In this document: in pieces, positions 24,781 to 35,061 of the stretch
Layout of the letters: the number at the start of each line of letters is the position of its first letter
Numbering within the stretch: position 1 is the stretch's first letter
Assembly (NCBI RefSeq): GCF_035918235.1
Contig: NZ_CP109485.1
Span: forward strand, 5,146,001-5,210,000
Source of the DNA: Streptomyces sp. NBC_01445
GTDB lineage: Bacteria; Actinomycetota; Actinomycetes; Streptomycetales; Streptomycetaceae
Reading direction: 5' to 3'
Length of the DNA: 64,000 nucleotides
Position numbers and translations under genes: made by a program
The notes under the pieces: generated by a model
Seen by the model: only the letters and a program-made list of their open reading frames with translations
The model's database searches: none
Told to the model about the DNA's origin: nothing

Positions 24781-25992
24781 GTGACCCAGCAGCAACTTGC
24801 CCCGGCCCCCGCCACCGTCCCCGTCGCGGAGCCCGGCGCCGGACCGCGTTCCCGCTCGGCCCGGCTCAGGGCTGCCGCCCCCCTGCTCACCGCACTCGGT
24901 CTGTTCGCCATGGTCCGGCTCACCGGTGTCGCCGCGATGAGCCTCGCCGCCTCACTGACCGGAAAGCGCTCCGCCGTTCTGCTCGGCCGGTCCTGGGACT
25001 CGCTCTGGTACCTCAGGATCGCCGCGGACGGCTACGGCCGCTCCGTCCCCTACAAGCCGGGCATCATCTTCAACGACCTCGCGTTCTTCCCGCTCTACCC
25101 GGGCCTGGTCCGCACGGTACGGACCGTGCTCCCCCTCAGCGGCGGCGCCACCGGGATGCTCATCGCCTGGACCGCGTCCCTGGCCGCCGCGGCCGGGATC
25201 TACGCGATCGGGGTCCGCCTGCACTCCCGGCCGGTCGCCATCCTCCTCGTCCTGCTGTGGGGACTGCTGCCGCACTCCGTGATCCTCACGATGGCGTACA
25301 CCGAGCCGCTGCTCACCGCCTTCGCCGCGTGGTCCCTGTACGCGGTCCTGACTCGCCGGTGGATCTGGGCGGGCACGCTCGCCTCGCTGGCCGGGGTGTC
25401 CCGCCCCAACGGGTTCGCGGTCGCCGCCGCGGTCCTCGTCACGGCGGCGTACGAGGTGATCGACAAGCGCGGCAGAAACGTTTCCCACAGGCTGTGGACA
25501 GGCGCGGCGATCGCCCCGATCGGCTGGACCGGGTACGTGCTGTGGGTCGGTGTCCAAAGGGACGATCCGCTCGGCGGCTACTTCGCCGTGCAGCGGGACT
25601 GGGGTTCGCGCTTCGACTTCGGCGTCGGCGCGCTGCGCGTCGTACGGCATCTGCTGCTCAAGGGCGGCCCCCTCGTCTTCCCCATGACGGTCCTGATCGT
25701 CGCCGCCGCGGTGCTGCTGTTCGCGCTGCTCATCGCCGAGCGGGCGGCCCCGCTGCCACTCATCGTCTACAGCGGCGTACTCCTGCTCATCACGCTCGGC
25801 GGCGCCGGCTTCTTCCCGTCCAAGCCGCGCTTCCTGCTGCCCGCGTTCCCGCTGCTGCTGCCGCTGGCCCTCGCGCTGGCGCGAACGGCGAAAGCCCGGC
25901 CGCGCAGCGCCCTCCTGGTGGTGGGCGCCCTGGCCGGGCTCTCACTTGCGTACGGGACGTATCTGGTCGCGTTCGCGCACAGGCCCCTGTAG
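24781..25992 (+). CDS. Polytopic mannosyltransferase-like membrane protein (GT-C/PIG-V type)
   Basis: 403-aa protein with about nine hydrophobic helices. The first luminal segment holds GRSWDSLWYLRIAADGYG, the W-D-x-x-W/H-Y-x-x-I-A pattern of PIG-V/GT-C mannosyltransferases using polyprenyl-phosphate sugars. It is followed by FNDLAFFPLYPGL and, later, MAYTEPLLTAFAAWSLYA and LAGVSRPNGFAV, which are also family signatures. The C-terminus has FFPSKPRFLLPAFPLLLPLA. The start is taken at GTG 24781; an in-frame ATG at 24667 would add 38 Pro/Arg-rich residues. It probably acts in cell-envelope glycan or protein O-mannosylation, substrate unknown. Confidence 0.78.
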   Translation: MTQQQLAPAPATVPVAEPGAGPRSRSARLRAAAPLLTALGLFAMVRLTGVAAMSLAASLTGKRSAVLLGRSWDSLWYLRIAADGYGRSVPYKPGIIFNDLAFFPLYPGLVRTVRTVLPLSGGATGMLIAWTASLAAAAGIYAIGVRLHSRPVAILLVLLWGLLPHSVILTMAYTEPLLTAFAAWSLYAVLTRRWIWAGTLASLAGVSRPNGFAVAAAVLVTAAYEVIDKRGRNVSHRLWTGAAIAPIGWTGYVLWVGVQRDDPLGGYFAVQRDWGSRFDFGVGALRVVRHLLLKGGPLVFPMTVLIVAAAVLLFALLIAERAAPLPLIVYSGVLLLITLGGAGFFPSKPRFLLPAFPLLLPLALALARTAKARPRSALLVVGALAGLSLAYGTYLVAFAHRPL

Positions 25993-26013
25993 GCAGTTAC
26001 GGAAACTGCCTAC
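25989..26013. terminator. Compact bidirectional terminator covering both stop codons
   Basis: GTAGGCAGTT (25989-25998) pairs with AACTGCCTAC (26004-26013) over a 5-base loop. The stem includes the stop codon of the mannosyltransferase-like gene (25990-25992) and that of the YbjN gene (26010-26012). Confidence 0.7.
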
Positions 26014-26549
26014 TCGTCGTCGGACGGCTTCTCGTCGTCGGCGGCGGAGTCCACGGCCTGCTCCAGGCCGAGCTGCTCGACCAGCCAGCGGTCGAACTCG
26101 ATGGCGGCGCGCACCCAGCTGACCGTCGACGACACGAAGTGCTCCAGGCTGACGCCCGTACCGATGAGCATCTGCGCCTCACCGATGAGGCGGACCGTGC
26201 CGTCGTCGTGGGTGTGGCTGTAGACCTTGGGCCACAGGGTGCGGCGGTTCCAGTCGTCGATGGTCTCGAGGAGCGCCGGCTTGGTCTCGAGCTCGTGCGG
26301 GCGGTCGTAGAACGTCCGCACCGAGAAGACCTGCTGGTCGTCCTCGCCGCGGAACATGAAGTACGTGCGGAACTCCTCCCACGGAGCCGCGAGGTCACCC
26401 TCTTCGTCGGTGACGTACTTGAGCTCCATCTGCTCCAGGAGCTGCTTGACGAGGTCCTGATCGGGGACGACGGGGCCCGCCGGTCCTGAGCCCTGCGGCT
26501 GCTCGGGCTGTCCCCCGAAGTTCGGAATCGAGGACGGGTCGATGCTCAC
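26010..26549 (-). CDS. YbjN-domain protein
   Basis: 179-aa soluble protein. After a Pro/Gly/Gln-rich N-terminus comes a YbjN/secretion-chaperone-like domain: LVKQLLEQMELKYVTDEEGD, then WEEFRTYFMFRGEDDQQVFS, LLETIDDWNRRTLWPKVYSH, LIGEAQMLIGTGVSLEHF and VRAAIEFDRWLVEQLGL. The family is structurally like type III secretion chaperones; function in actinobacteria is unknown. The GTG at 26549 has AAGGGAC upstream and begins MSIDPSSIPNFGG. The C-terminus is acidic. It lies 126 bases downstream of clpB on the same strand. Confidence 0.85.
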   Translation of the reverse strand: MSIDPSSIPNFGGQPEQPQGSGPAGPVVPDQDLVKQLLEQMELKYVTDEEGDLAAPWEEFRTYFMFRGEDDQQVFSVRTFYDRPHELETKPALLETIDDWNRRTLWPKVYSHTHDDGTVRLIGEAQMLIGTGVSLEHFVSSTVSWVRAAIEFDRWLVEQLGLEQAVDSAADDEKPSDDE

Positions 26550-26675
26550 GTGCTTGGTCCCTTCGTACGGATTCCGCCATCCTCCCCCATGCCGGGTGGG
26601 AAGTGACAACCCCCGACCGGTTGGATCGGCCGAGTTGTGTCCCCGACCCGGCCCGGCATCGGCGTTCGCCCTGCG

Positions 26676-29291
<2,616 letters not shown>

Positions 29292-29352
29292 GTGCGCACT
29301 CTCCTCCTTGCGTATACCTCTCCAGCACACTGACCCTGTCAGCATACACAAA

Positions 29353-29373
29353 GTTGAGTCGAATCCACTCAAG
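29353..29373. promoter_or_regulatory. HAIR operator (HspR box) for clpB
   Basis: GTTGAGT-N7-ACTCAAG matches the HspR-associated inverted repeat CTTGAGT-N7-ACTCAAG at 13 of 14 arm bases. It is located between clpB and the divergent F420/PPOX-type gene. Confidence 0.88.
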
Positions 29374-29431
29374 GGACGAGCCGGGTACCCCCGGGCGGGA
29401 TATGTCCTGGAACGGGGATATCTTCCGGAGC

Positions 29432-29866
29432 ATGGCCAAGCGGAACGACCCCCTGAACCCAGACCCGGCCTTCCTCGGCTTCTGGCGGGAACGGCACCTG
29501 TGCACGCTGACGACCCTGCGCCCCGACGGCACCCCGCACGTGGTGCCGGTCGGCGTCACGTACGACCCGGAGGCGGGCCTCGCGCGGGTGATCGCGAACA
29601 AGTCGAGCGCGAAGGTGTCGCACGTGCTCGCGGGGTCGGCAACGGCGGAGGGCGGGGCCCGGGTCGCGGTCTGCCAGGTCGACGGCCGGCGCTGGGCGAC
29701 GCTGGAGGGCCTCGCGGTGGTCCGCACGGAGCCGGACCGCGTCGAGGAGGCGGTACGCCGGTACGCGGAGCGCTACGAGCGCGTGCCCGCACCCAACCTG
29801 GACCGGGTGGCCATCGAGATCACACTGACGCGGGCGACGGGAAACGGGTCGCCCGCGCAGCGGTGA
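29432..29866 (+). CDS. PPOX-class F420-dependent oxidoreductase-like protein
   Basis: 144-aa split-beta-barrel flavin/F420-binding protein. Family motifs: [20 protein letters not shown], then [53 protein letters not shown] and a C-terminal [13 protein letters not shown]. These fit the TIGR03618-type F420-dependent enzymes. The ATG at 29432 is followed at once by MAKRND and the conserved fold. Upstream in-frame codons extend into the HAIR site and are less likely. It is divergent from clpB, so the same HspR box could affect it. Confidence 0.85.
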   Translation: MAKRNDPLNPDPAFLGFWRERHLCTLTTLRPDGTPHVVPVGVTYDPEAGLARVIANKSSAKVSHVLAGSATAEGGARVAVCQVDGRRWATLEGLAVVRTEPDRVEEAVRRYAERYERVPAPNLDRVAIEITLTRATGNGSPAQR

Positions 29867-29875
29867 CACAAAGCT

Positions 29876-29917
29876 GCAGCGGCGCCACCGTGTTCAGGTC
29901 CACGGTGGCGCCGCTGC
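29876..29917. terminator. Bidirectional terminator
   Basis: A 17-bp perfect stem (29876-29892 with 29901-29917) and an 8-base loop. It lies between the F420/PPOX gene and the convergent Rieske-like gene. Confidence 0.8.
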
Positions 29918-29960
29918 GGGGGGAAGCACCTGCGCGATCTACAACGACGGGGGAATCGCG

Positions 29961-30305
29961 TCAGGCACTGCGGGGGGTGGCTGAGGCAGTACGCGGAACT
30001 TCTGGTCCCGCCTCCCGATCCAGCTGGTGGTCACGCTGGTCGAGGTTAACGAAGACCATTCCGTACCTGACGGCACACCGCACGGGCTGCGGGGCGCCCC
30101 GAGGGCGGCGAAGACACCGGTAGGCCCGGATCTCCTCGTCGTCGAACTCGTCCCGCACGACGACGATCGGCTCACCGAACAGGGTGACCATCAACGAATC
30201 GCCGCGATGAGGAATCGCCGTGGCGAGGTCGATGAAATGCCACCCGGACCGGTAGGCGGTCGCCATCTCACGGCGAAATGTTCTGTCGTCGGGGGGTGTC
30301 GTCAT
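29961..30305 (-). CDS. Small Rieske-like protein lacking cluster ligands
   Basis: 114 aa, starting at ATG 30305. The core WHFIDLATAIPHRGDSLMV, then TLFGEPIVVVRDEFDDEEI and RAYRCLRRPR, follows the start of Rieske oxygenase domains (W.......G...V.L.GEPIV..RD..G..RAY). Where those have C-x-H-R-G it has YRCLRRPRG, and no second C-x2-H pair follows. A [2Fe-2S] cluster is therefore not expected. The second part, CAVRYGMVFVNLDQRD, also matches the fold. The start overlaps the stop of the upstream peptide gene (ATGA), so the two are coupled. Function unknown; it may bind or export/modify the peptide. Confidence 0.6.
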   Translation of the reverse strand: MTTPPDDRTFRREMATAYRSGWHFIDLATAIPHRGDSLMVTLFGEPIVVVRDEFDDEEIRAYRCLRRPRGAPQPVRCAVRYGMVFVNLDQRDHQLDREAGPEVPRTASATPRSA

Positions 30306-30508
30306 ACGGCCGCGTCCACGGGAGCGACACTCCAGGAAAGATCCGGAGGCGCGATGTTCTTTCCGGCGGACGCGTGAGTGGCGGGTGTGCCACTCCAGGA
30401 GAGGTCCTGGGTGCTGAGCACACCGAAAGCCAGACCGGCGGAGAAGGCAACAGCCATCACCGAGCGAAGCATTTTCTTGCACATAGTGGGCTTCGTCCTC
30501 ACTTCCAT
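30302..30508 (-). CDS. Small exported peptide with two DLSWS motifs
   Basis: 68 aa from ATG 30508, with GGGAGAG five bases upstream. A basic start (MEVRTKPTMCKKMLRS) and a hydrophobic core (VMAVAFSAGLAFGVL) form a signal peptide or membrane anchor. The mature part contains STQDLSWSGTPA and then PPDLSWSVAPVD, two copies of DLSWS about 20 residues apart, and ends DAAV. It is coupled by a 4-base overlap to the Rieske-like gene. It is divergent from two tandem LuxR-type regulators, so it could be a signalling peptide or their regulated product (inference). No known family is recognised. Confidence 0.65.
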   Translation of the reverse strand: MEVRTKPTMCKKMLRSVMAVAFSAGLAFGVLSTQDLSWSGTPATHASAGKNIAPPDLSWSVAPVDAAV

Positions 30509-30534
30509 GGCGTCTCTCCCCCGACTCACTAGAC

Positions 30535-30553
30535 GATGGCTCATTCGGCCATC
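30535..30553. promoter_or_regulatory. Inverted repeat, candidate operator
   Basis: GATGGC-N7-GCCATC lies in the 106-base divergent region, 27 bases upstream of the peptide ATG and 62 bases upstream of the first LuxR-type gene. Placement fits an operator for both directions; the binding protein is unknown. Confidence 0.4.
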
Positions 30554-30614
30554 CAAACACCACAGGATCGATGCATCATGTTCCTGCACGTTCAGGACCC
30601 TGGGGGGTGGATCT

Positions 30615-31598
30615 ATGACCACGAATGACGCACATCGGACACATCCTCATGCCACGACTGAACTGTGCGACGAGGGCAGGCGGTTGTACGCCAATGCTCT
30701 GCGTTCCGGACGCATCGCCCGAAGCGAAGTGACGGCCGCTCCCTGCCTGATGGATTTCGCCCTTCTCCACCCAGACCCGGATGACGCCAACTGGCTCCGC
30801 CCGCTTCCTCCCGCCGCCGCCCTGGCACAGCGCCTCCACCCCATCGAACGGGAAATCCAGGAGCGAAGAAGCCTGGCGGTCGAACTGACCGAATACTTCG
30901 AGCCATTCATGGCCATCAGCGCGCAGGATCGGCCCACGACGCACGCCGTCACCGTGCTCGAAGGAATCAACAGGATCAATTCGGCCATCGAACTCGCCAT
31001 CGCAGAGTGCCAGTCGGAGATCCTCACGGTCCAGCCCGGCGGCGGCCGCAGCGAGCATTCCCTGACGGAGGCGCTCGAACGGGGCCAGGCGGTCATCGCG
31101 CGCGGCATCACGATGCGCACGCTCTACCAGCACACGGCCCGGCACAGCCAGGGAACTCTCGTGTACGCCGAGCACATGGCCAAGGGGAACGTAGAGATAC
31201 GCACCCTTGAGGAACTCATAGAGCGGCTGATGGTCTTCGACCGGACCGTCGCGTTCATACCGGTCCCCGGAGACCACCCGGTCGCCCTGGAACTCCGGCA
31301 TCCGGGCCTCGTCGAATACCTGGCCAAGGTCTTCGAGCAACTGTGGCGGCGTGGGGTCCCCCTCCTGGAGGAGACCCCCTACGCACCCCCGACCGACGGC
31401 ATCACCGGAGTCCAGCGGTCGATCGCCAAGCTGCTCATCGAAGGCCACGTGGACGAGGCGATCGCCCGACGCCTCGGCATGAACGTCCGCACCTGCCGCG
31501 CCCACATCGCCAAGCTCGCCGCCGCGCTCGGCAGCGGAAGCCGCGCGCAACTCGGCTTTCTGATAGCGCAGTCGGGGATCCTCGACCAGGATCACTGA
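30615..31598 (+). CDS. LuxR-type (HTH) regulator with TrmB-like sensor region, copy 1
   Basis: 327 aa from ATG 30615. Residues about 10-55 are a helical start (ELCDEGRRLYANALRSGRI) with the winged-helix-like PCLMDFALLHPD. A coiled segment follows (about 75-105). Residues 110-245 form a PLD/TrmB-C-like sensor region: AECQSEILTVQPGGGR, ITMRTLYQHTARHS and DRTVAFIPVPGDHPVALELR. The last 65 residues are a LuxR helix-turn-helix: IAKLLIEGHVDEAIARRLGM, then NVRTCRAHIAKLAAALGS. It is paralogous to the next gene, 23 bases downstream. No phospho-acceptor receiver domain is present, so control is presumably by ligand. Confidence 0.82.
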   Translation: MTTNDAHRTHPHATTELCDEGRRLYANALRSGRIARSEVTAAPCLMDFALLHPDPDDANWLRPLPPAAALAQRLHPIEREIQERRSLAVELTEYFEPFMAISAQDRPTTHAVTVLEGINRINSAIELAIAECQSEILTVQPGGGRSEHSLTEALERGQAVIARGITMRTLYQHTARHSQGTLVYAEHMAKGNVEIRTLEELIERLMVFDRTVAFIPVPGDHPVALELRHPGLVEYLAKVFEQLWRRGVPLLEETPYAPPTDGITGVQRSIAKLLIEGHVDEAIARRLGMNVRTCRAHIAKLAAALGSGSRAQLGFLIAQSGILDQDH

Positions 31599-31621
31599 AT
31601 GTCGAAGGAGGAGAGCCACAC

Positions 31622-32599
31622 GTGACCGCCGAGGTCCATCCCCATGGAGTCGAGGAGCTGTGCGCGGCCGGCTCGCAGCTGTACGCGCGCGCCCTGCGAG
31701 AAGGCCGCATCCACCGCGAGGACGCCGACCCCACGCCCTGCCTTCTCGAATTCGGTCTCCTGCACACCGCCGCCGACGACATCCAGTGGCTCACACCCGT
31801 CGCGCCGGCCGTGGCCCTGCCCGGTCTCCTTCGCACCATAGAAGACGAGATCGCCCAGCAGCGCCGCCGCGAAGCCCGCCTGGCAGAGGCGTTCGCGCCG
31901 CTGATGGCCCTCGACGCACAGCGCGCCGCCGTCCCCCACGCCCCCATGCTCACGGTGCTGCTCGGCTTCCAGCGCATCAACGACGCCATCGGCGAAGCCA
32001 TGGCGGAGTCCGAGGCGGAGCTGCTCACCATCCAGCCCGGCGGGAACCGCCCCCCGACACTCCTGGCCGCGGCCCTGCCGCGCGAACAGGAAATGCTGGC
32101 CCGCGGCTGCCGCATGCGCACCCTCTACCAGCACACGTCCCGTCACTCGCCCGCGGTGCTCGCCCACTACGAGCAGTTGGAGGGCGACGTCGAGGTCCGC
32201 ACCCTGGACGAGGTCACCGAACGGCTCATCCTGCTCGACAGGAGCGTCGCGTTCATCCCGGCGAACCCCGACCGCACGGTCGCCCTGGAGATCCGGCACC
32301 CCGCCCTGATCGCGTACCTCGTCACGACCTTCGAACGGCTGTGGCGCCTGGCCACCCCCATGTTCCCCGAAACGGGCCAGGGGACCCCGGTCACGAGCGG
32401 TGTCCCCACCCGTCAGCGGACCATAGCCGGGCTGCTGATCGAGGGTCACAACGACGCCGTCATCGCCGAACGCCTGGGCATGAACATCCGCACCGTCCGC
32501 GTCCACATCGCCAAGCTCGCCAGCACACTCGGCAGCGACAGCCGCGCCCAACTGGGCTATCTCATCGGTCAGTCCGGAATACTGGAACAGGACCGCTGA
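31622..32599 (+). CDS. LuxR-type (HTH) regulator with TrmB-like sensor region, copy 2
   Basis: 325 aa from GTG 31622, preceded by AAGGAGGAG. It is collinear with copy 1 throughout: ELCAAGSQLYARALREGRI, PCLLEFGLLHTA, AESEAELLTIQPGGNRPPTL, CRMRTLYQHTSRHSPAVLAH, DRSVAFIPANPDRTVALEIR. The C-terminal HTH is IAGLLIEGHNDAVIAERLGM, then NIRTVRVHIAKLASTLGS, and both end in IGQSGIL/IAQSGIL-D/EQD. By eye the pair share over half of residues, indicating tandem duplication. The two likely respond to related signals or form heterodimers. Confidence 0.82.
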   Translation: MTAEVHPHGVEELCAAGSQLYARALREGRIHREDADPTPCLLEFGLLHTAADDIQWLTPVAPAVALPGLLRTIEDEIAQQRRREARLAEAFAPLMALDAQRAAVPHAPMLTVLLGFQRINDAIGEAMAESEAELLTIQPGGNRPPTLLAAALPREQEMLARGCRMRTLYQHTSRHSPAVLAHYEQLEGDVEVRTLDEVTERLILLDRSVAFIPANPDRTVALEIRHPALIAYLVTTFERLWRLATPMFPETGQGTPVTSGVPTRQRTIAGLLIEGHNDAVIAERLGMNIRTVRVHIAKLASTLGSDSRAQLGYLIGQSGILEQDR

Positions 32600-32614
32600 C
32601 CTCAGGTCCAGGAC

Positions 32615-32970
32615 TCCGGGTCAAGGCCCACGTCGGTGTGGAGAACCGCGGCCCGGCGTGGGTGGCCTGGATCGGCGCGGGCGAACCCGTCGCTGCGTTC
32701 GACGCGCGCCTCCCGGAGGGCACGACCGTCACCGGCAAGCCCGCCGGCTGCGACGAGACGGGCACCCACCTGCACACGTGCCGGACCCCGAGCCTGCCCC
32801 TGGAGAAGACCGGTTCGACGTCCGGCTTCGTCCCGCGCGTCGACCGCGCCGTGGACGGCGGCGCGAAGGGTCCGGTCGCCACGCGGAACGACGACCCGGA
32901 CCTGCGCGTCTCGACGCTCGCCCCTCAACCGGCCGACCTCACGGACGAGTTCACGATCTGCCACAGCTGA
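32615..32970 (+). pseudogene. C-terminal remnant of a secreted surface protein
   Basis: An open frame of about 118 codons ending TGA at 32968, without a credible start or ribosome site. It encodes VGVENRGPAWVAWIGAGEPV, then FDARLPEGTTVTGKPAGC and a Cys-containing end DEFTICHS. This looks like the DUF11/beta-sandwich stalk of Streptomyces exported proteins. It begins just behind the second LuxR-type gene with no signal peptide, so it is probably a truncated leftover. Confidence 0.5.
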
Positions 32971-32976
32971 GCGGAC

Positions 32977-33008
32977 ACGGCGCCCCGCACCAAGGGGAGG
33001 GGCGCCGT
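32977..33008. terminator. Bidirectional terminator
   Basis: ACGGCGCCCC (32977-32986) pairs with GGGGCGCCGT (32999-33008) over a 12-base loop. It lies between the surface-protein remnant and the convergent sugar-binding lipoprotein gene. Confidence 0.7.
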
Positions 33009-33029
33009 ACGATCTGCCGATCCGCCGGC

Positions 33030-34157
33030 CTACTTCAGCCCGATCCGCGCACAGTCCGCCGCGTATTTCGCCGTGCAGATGTCCCCGACCTTGTAGATCC
33101 CGTCCTTGACCACCGTCGATTTGATGTTGCTCTGCGTCATCGGGACGACCTGGACCAGGAGCGAAGGGACATCCGGGGTGGTCGGGCTGTCGACCCGGTC
33201 CTTCGTGAGTGCGTCGAACTCGATGTTGCGCTGCTGTGCGATGAGGACGGCCATCTGCGCGGCGGTGGACGCCTCTTCGGGGTACGGCTTGTAGACCGTC
33301 ATGTACTGGTCCCCCGCCACAATGCGCTGCACCGCGGCGAGCTCGGCGTCCTGACCGGTCACCGGCGGGAGGTCGGTGACACCGGCGGCCTTGAGGGCGG
33401 TGATGATGCCGCCCGCCATGCCGTCGTTCGCGGAGTAGACACCGGCGATGTTCTGCGCGCCGATGGCCTGGATCGCGCGCGCCATGTTGGCCCGCGCGTT
33501 CTCCGGCTTCCAGTCCTTGGTGTCGTACGACTTCGAGATCGTCACCTGGTCCTTGAGCTCGGCCAGGGCGCCGTCCTTGTAGAGCGCGGCGTTCGGGTCG
33601 GTGACCGAGCCGTTCATCATGACGATCCGGCTGTTCTTGGACGCCTTGCTGCCCAGCGCCTTGAGGAGCGCCATGCCCTGCACATGGCCGACCTGGTCGC
33701 TGTCGAACGACACATAGCCGTCGACGGGGCCCTCGGCCAGGCGGTCGTAGGCGATGACGGGGATGCCCGCGTCCTTGGCCTTCTTGACCGATCCCGCGAT
33801 GGACTTGGAGTCGACCGCGTCCAGGATGAGTACGTCGACCCGGTCGGCGATCATCTGGTCGACCTGTCTCTCCTGGCGCTTCGCGTTCTGTTCCGCGTTG
33901 GCGTAGAGGACACGGCCCTTGCCGCTGGTGAGGCCCTCGACTTCCTTCTTGATGTGCGGATAGTCGAACTTCTCGTAGCGGGCGGTCTCCTTCTCCGGCA
34001 TGAGGACGCCGATCTTCAGGTCCTGGTTCTGCCGGGCGGACGCCTTGGCCGCGGAGTCACTCTCCGGCTCGAGCCAGCTGCTCCCGCACCCGGTGAGAGC
34101 CACTGCCATGGCGGACGCAACGCCGACAACGGCGGCGCGCTTCGTACGCGGATTCAC
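33030..34157 (-). CDS. Sugar ABC transporter substrate-binding lipoprotein (XylF/periplasmic-binding type 1)
   Basis: 375 aa from GTG 34157. A lipoprotein signal peptide ends in the lipobox LTGC (Cys24). The mature protein is a type I periplasmic-binding fold: IGVLMPEKETARYEKFDYPH, then QVDQMIADRVDVLILDAVDS, IPVIAYDRLAEGPVDGYVSF, GVYSANDGMAGGIITALKAA and PPVTGQDAELAAVQRIVAGD. These are the D-xylose/multiple-sugar binding signatures. No ABC permease or ATPase gene is adjacent, so it is an orphan that must share a transporter encoded elsewhere or act as a sensor. Its stop faces a terminator at 32977-33008. Confidence 0.9.
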   Translation of the reverse strand: MNPRTKRAAVVGVASAMAVALTGCGSSWLEPESDSAAKASARQNQDLKIGVLMPEKETARYEKFDYPHIKKEVEGLTSGKGRVLYANAEQNAKRQERQVDQMIADRVDVLILDAVDSKSIAGSVKKAKDAGIPVIAYDRLAEGPVDGYVSFDSDQVGHVQGMALLKALGSKASKNSRIVMMNGSVTDPNAALYKDGALAELKDQVTISKSYDTKDWKPENARANMARAIQAIGAQNIAGVYSANDGMAGGIITALKAAGVTDLPPVTGQDAELAAVQRIVAGDQYMTVYKPYPEEASTAAQMAVLIAQQRNIEFDALTKDRVDSPTTPDVPSLLVQVVPMTQSNIKSTVVKDGIYKVGDICTAKYAADCARIGLK

Positions 34158-34994
34158 TTTCCATACCTCCCTGAAGTGACCGCGTCGTTGCGGCCGAGGT
34201 GGCTGGAAGCCAACTCCGCCTGAAACACAGCGTCAAGAGGTGAATCCGTAACGACTCGTAATCGGGTCCATGCGTTCCGGAGATGAACCCGCCCATACTC
34301 CGGGTAACCCCAGTAGCCGCAACCGTCACAGTCGTCCGCCCCGACCGCGCCCGGCCCCTTCGGTGAGCAAAGTCACGGTTCCCCCATGCTTCCTCCGCAC
34401 CCTGTTCACGCCACCGCCGCTTCGGCGTCCCGCGCTGACCCAACTGCAACCTCGTGTCCCAAATCTGCCCGTCACTGTCCTCCGGGCAGCAGACCCGGCC
34501 ATCCCCTTCACGAACGCGCAGGTCACCTACGTGACGCCCTGCCGAGGGCCGCACAACTGACGGACATAGGCGGGCGATCGGCAGAATGCGGCCATTGCGC
34601 TCCTCCCTCTCGCGGGAGGGCAGCGTTTCGCGCCGCACGCGGGGTCTGAGCGTGCGACGGGCACCGCCACTGCCACCGCGCAGCTCGACCGGAAGGACAG
34701 GGGCGGGGCGTACCTGAGCACGACGTCTGCCGCCGGGACGAGCGTCACCGCCACCGCGCTCAGCGGTCCCGGCGCCGCCGGTCGGGCTCGCCGTACGCTG
34801 CCGGCCTTCCACGGGACCGTACGGTCCCGCTCCGCCCCGTCCGGCGGCGGCACCGTCACCGTGCAGGCCCTCGACGGCACGGAGCGGCTGCGCGGTCCCC
34901 GCGCCGGCCCCTGCCGTCCCTGGCGGCGATCACCTCCTGCGCGGCCCTCGCCCTCGCCGTGCGGGAGGTGTCGGGGCGGCGCCGAGGGACACAA
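34158..34994. other. Non-coding or decayed region upstream of hspR operon end
   Basis: 837 bases with no convincing intact gene. The left part (34158-34300) should carry the sugar-binding protein promoter. On the plus strand about 34640-34900 reads TATATAQLDRKDRGGAYLST and GGGTVTVQALDGTERLRG, which looks like the end of a secreted protein without start or domain, probably a remnant. The rest shows nothing. Confidence 0.4.
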
Positions 34995-35038
34995 GAAGGG
35001 GCCTGGAGGCCGACGACTGTCGGCCTCCAGGCCCCTTC
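34995..35038 (-). terminator. Strong terminator of the dnaK-hspR operon
   Basis: A perfect 20-bp stem (34995-35014 with 35019-35038) with a 4-base loop GACT, starting 24 bases past the hspR stop. It is one of the strongest hairpins in the window. Confidence 0.88.
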
Positions 35039-35061
35039 ACGCATGCGCGTATCCGTAGTGC

